A stretch of 64,000 nucleotides of DNA from Rhizophagus clarus. Taxonomy: Eukaryota > Glomeromycota > Glomeromycetes > Glomerales > Glomeraceae. Shown one piece after another: positions 59,201 through 64,000 of this stretch; position 1 is the stretch's first letter, and the number at the start of each line of letters is the position of its first letter. Under the pieces are notes generated by a model that saw only the letters and a list, made by a program, of their open reading frames with translations, was not told where the DNA came from and did no database searches. Location: contig BLAL01000180.1 in the NCBI GenBank assembly GCA_015698045.1, positions 248,001 through 312,000 on the forward strand, written 5' to 3'. The position numbers were made by a program, and so were the translations under genes.

Positions 59201-60861
59201 TTGACCACCCTCCACGAAAATAACGAAAGGGTTTATGTAAGCCTTACAGCGACGACATCGAACTGGCCCGTTTTCCTGAAAATCAACTAGTTCGATAGGA
59301 GCCTATATCAGAGGATACTTTGTTATTGTCACGTATATAATTATATAATCGACAAAAAATATGATTTATTCATTAATTAGAAGATAAACCTCGTCATTTC
59401 TCAATTTGGCCATTGGTTGTAAAATAACACCAAGAGGTAAGTGAGATGTTTGAAGAAGATCATCTGTATTCGGTATGGAATACAACGTCAATCTCATGAA
59501 TCGAGGATTTGAATTTCCTAAACAACAAAAAAAAAATATTATAAACTTATTTATAATTTTTTATACGATAAAAATGTTACAATTATCAAAACTACCTTCA
59601 TCAATAGCCTTAAAGTCGGTGCTTGCAAGAGGTATATTTGACTTAGAGCAGGTCATATAAGGTCTTTCATCAAAAAGTTCTTGGTCCTGTTCTTGGACAG
59701 TAACAGGTGAAGGAATTTGATTAGGGTCAATTCGAGAACGAGGAGCATTTGGTCCTGTAGGACGTGCCATAGTGGGAGGTTGAGGAGGTTGTGCAGGTTG
59801 AGGGGGTTGAGGGCCAGGAATTGGAGGAGCTTGCATGTATTGAGGTTGATTTAACACAGGCTGCATATTGTGTTGTCCCGGTTGAGGTGGTTGTGAAACC
59901 ATTGGGGAATACATTTGTTGCATTTGTTGCTGTACAGGCTGAATTTCATTAATTGGTGGCTGAGGATATTGATTCGGAGATGAAGAATTGAGGTCTGAAC
60001 CAAGATGATGAGCACGCTTAGGACGATTTTGTTTATTAGCAGGCTTTGTATTTTGCTACGTATTGAAAAATTTGTCAGGTGTGAACATTGAAAGGAATTG
60101 TTAGATAATAAATAGAAGTTTTGGCCTGATAAAATACATTACATCGCTTTTATTAATCCCTAGACCTGTCATCTGGGGCACAAGTGTATTAACCACATCC
60201 GGTTCTTGTTGTGAATATTGTGGTATACCTGGTAGGGGAGGAGGAATTGTTTGATTATATCCAGAAGTAACTTGCGGTCTCGTTCCCGTTACGCTGGGAG
60301 AATAAGTATTATTCATTGGTTGGGATGAAGGTATTATGGGACTCGATCCTAAATTACAATCAAAAATTTGAGCGATTGGTTTTTTTTTGAGAATTTAAAT
60401 ACGAGCAATTAAATATGAGCAGAAACGTTTGATCAAGTAAATTAAATTAAAATATCCGAATATAGATTATCACGAATTAATTGAAGAAGACAATCAAAGT
60501 CTTCAAACAACTTTATTTTGATCAATAATAGAACCAAAATGTTGAGAATTTGATCAAACGAAGCTATATAAACGCAAAATAACTAGAACGTAATACCTGG
60601 CGCAGGCGGCCTAATCCCAGGAACACCAGCATTTGGGGGTGGCCTCTGTCCAGGAACAAATGGAGGTCTTGCGTTTGGAGGAACTCCAGGAACCATATGC
60701 GGTGGGGGTCGTGCGTTTAAACCATGTCTCCAGCCAGAAAAATTTTGTTGCGCTGAAGTTGCAAGTCGAGGTGCGAGCGGCGGCTGTTGTGGCTGTGGAG
60801 AATTCGAAGAAGGACGTTGTTGTGATTGTTGTGCGTTTGGTGGAGGTGGTTGTGCGTACAT
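56298..60861 (-). CDS. SEC24: Sec24, cargo-binding subunit of the COPII vesicle coat
   Basis: I join 17 exons (minus): 60861-60597, 60348-60143, 60055-59596, 59517-59390, 59302-59164, 59084-58981, 58891-58691, 58615-58518, 58450-58345, 58255-58027, 57948-57799, 57722-57438, 57359-57165, 57096-56975, 56905-56812, 56745-56642, 56540-56298. All introns are GT...AG and phases agree, giving 1042 residues, normal for Sec24. A Pro/Gln-rich N-terminal ~300 residues is followed by the Sec23/24 zinc finger (Cys369, 372, 391, 394), the trunk (VFAIDVSWNAI; GKIGIITFDKDVHFY), beta-sandwich (FGNFNMRNT), helical (HNLSVSVTTLLGNVFRHAE) and gelsolin-like (YPRLIPVHNL; ILIFWIGRQVS) domains. Sec24 selects cargo at ER exit sites with Sec23 and Sar1. 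The start MYAQPPPP is chosen because the proline-rich region follows at once; an in-frame ATG at 60906 is possible. Intron 6 has a 23-T run on the plus strand. No damage. Confidence 0.96.
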
Positions 60862-61896
60862 ACTTGGAATAATTCGTACAAAGGTATAGAGATTGCTTTC
60901 ACGCACTCTATTCCAACTTATTGTAAATCAAAAAAGGTTATGTGCTTGTAGATTATTTGGCAAATTTTTATTTGACACTGTCACGTAATGACGTTCACTT
61001 AGCAGTCTATAATTTCCACCGGAATTAAGATAATCAGTTTCGGACTGAAACTTGGCCGAAAACGGAAAACGTCATAATAACAATTGACAACTATCATTTC
61101 TATGCCATTTTTTTTCTCAGCAATTACGAGGATACTTTATATTATATAGCACACCATTTATCGTGTGTTAACAATTAGAAATGATCGAAGTCGTTGAATT
61201 ATTCCAGTGGAATTCGTCTTTTTAATTTATAAATTTATATGATATTTAATTTATCAAGTAAGAATGTATAAATACTATGTCAGAGTTTCCCAGATAAATT
61301 TAAGGTTCTTTCTAATATACTATATTTAAATTCATTGTAAAATTTCTATCTCTTTATTTTATCTATTTATTTATTTCTTTCTTTATTTTTTTAAAAAAAT
61401 ATATATATATGTAATCTCATCTATAAAATATTCTATCTCGCATGAAAGATAACTAAATCACGGCCTGTATCGTTATTATATAAAATAATGAAATAAATTG
61501 ATACTAAAAAGAAAATAAAAGAAACCTATGAAACTATAATATTACTGTAATAAAGAGAAATAGAATAATCTCAAACATAAGATCCAGGATAACGAAAATA
61601 AAATAAAATAAAATAAAAAATATACTCTCCATATATCCACTTATGATTCTGGTAATGTTCTGTAGCAATATGGAACAAAAACTTAAACCGTCCCTTCTAA
61701 ACAACCTATATCTTACCTTTAACCTCTAATGGATTTCAGCTTTTGTTACCATTGGCCGTAAATTTTCAAACGTATTCGACGCAGTTAAAGAGAAGATCTA
61801 ATCTTGCAATTAAAAATGCGTCTATGAATTTGAAGATTAATTATTTTTGCATAATTTATCTCTTTTCTCGTTGATGGTTTCCTTTTTTTTTGTTTT

Positions 61897-61932
<36 letters not shown>

Positions 61933-62083
61933 GGTATAAAACAAATGGACACAGTTCACCACATATAAATCTGTGAATTTCTGAATGTATTCACAGGACA
62001 CCCCACAACCTCACCGTTATTATTACCAAGCAATGTACTAAGGAGTACTTTCCAATAGTCGACTTGACAGGTAGAATCAGCAC
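60862..62083 (-). promoter_or_regulatory. Intergenic region: poly(A) polymerase 3' end and SEC24 promoter
   Basis: Both genes read leftwards, so this region holds the 3' UTR of the poly(A) polymerase gene and the SEC24 promoter. Two TGACGT-type sites (AATGACGTTC near 60990 and its mirror AACGTCATAA near 61070) could be CRE/bZIP-like elements. A 33-T run lies at 61899-61931, and an AAATA microsatellite at about 61593-61620. Otherwise no gene. Confidence 0.45.
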
Positions 62084-63974
<1,891 letters not shown>

Positions 63975-64000
63975 TTAATTTTTTTTTTTGGTCTGATTCT

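Overview
This window looks like nuclear DNA of an early-diverging filamentous fungus; my best guess is an arbuscular mycorrhizal fungus (Glomeromycotina). The sequence is extremely A+T-rich, the two host genes carry many short GT...AG introns, and the mobile elements are CACTA, hAT and APE/RNase H-type LINE elements of the kind that fill such genomes. No bacterial operon, phage, CRISPR, rRNA or tRNA gene is visible.

Layout. 1-636: A+T satellite and a pyrimidine-rich flank. 640-7588: complete CACTA (CMC/EnSpm) element with TAG target duplications and two divergent genes, both broken. 7592-8774: pyrimidine-rich DNA, then the same A+T satellite. 8783-30835: an old hAT element cut open by later insertions. 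A younger, nearly intact hAT of the same family (10849-15604) sits inside the old transposase reading frame. A reverse-strand LINE (16858-27470) sits further along that frame and itself carries a 2.2-kb hAT-type non-autonomous element (23381-25583). A 2.3-kb element with palindromic inverted ends (27977-30282) lies near the end of the frame. Target duplications or reading-frame continuity support every layer. 31016-34495: A+T-rich repeats and relics. 34496-52816: an unrecognised element, here called X, split by a second LINE (36162-49799, perfect 19-bp target duplication). That LINE contains a second, inverted copy of X (44078-49314).

Element X is the most unusual object. It has no recognisable transposase. 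Each copy carries a tandem array of ~120-bp units (about 15 and 20 copies), and each unit reads as a 41-nt exon followed by an ~80-nt intron with a conserved GTAAGG donor, pyrimidine tract and TAG acceptor. A second, divergent series of tiny exon-like segments leaves the same central region in the opposite direction.

52817-56297 is intergenic repeat debris. 56298-64000 is a host-gene island on the minus strand: a complete 17-exon SEC24 gene (COPII coat) and the 3' part of a poly(A) polymerase gene, whose start lies beyond the window. Premature stops in the mobile elements are mostly of the CAA/CAG/CGA to TAA/TAG/TGA type, which suggests cytosine deamination as a main route of decay.
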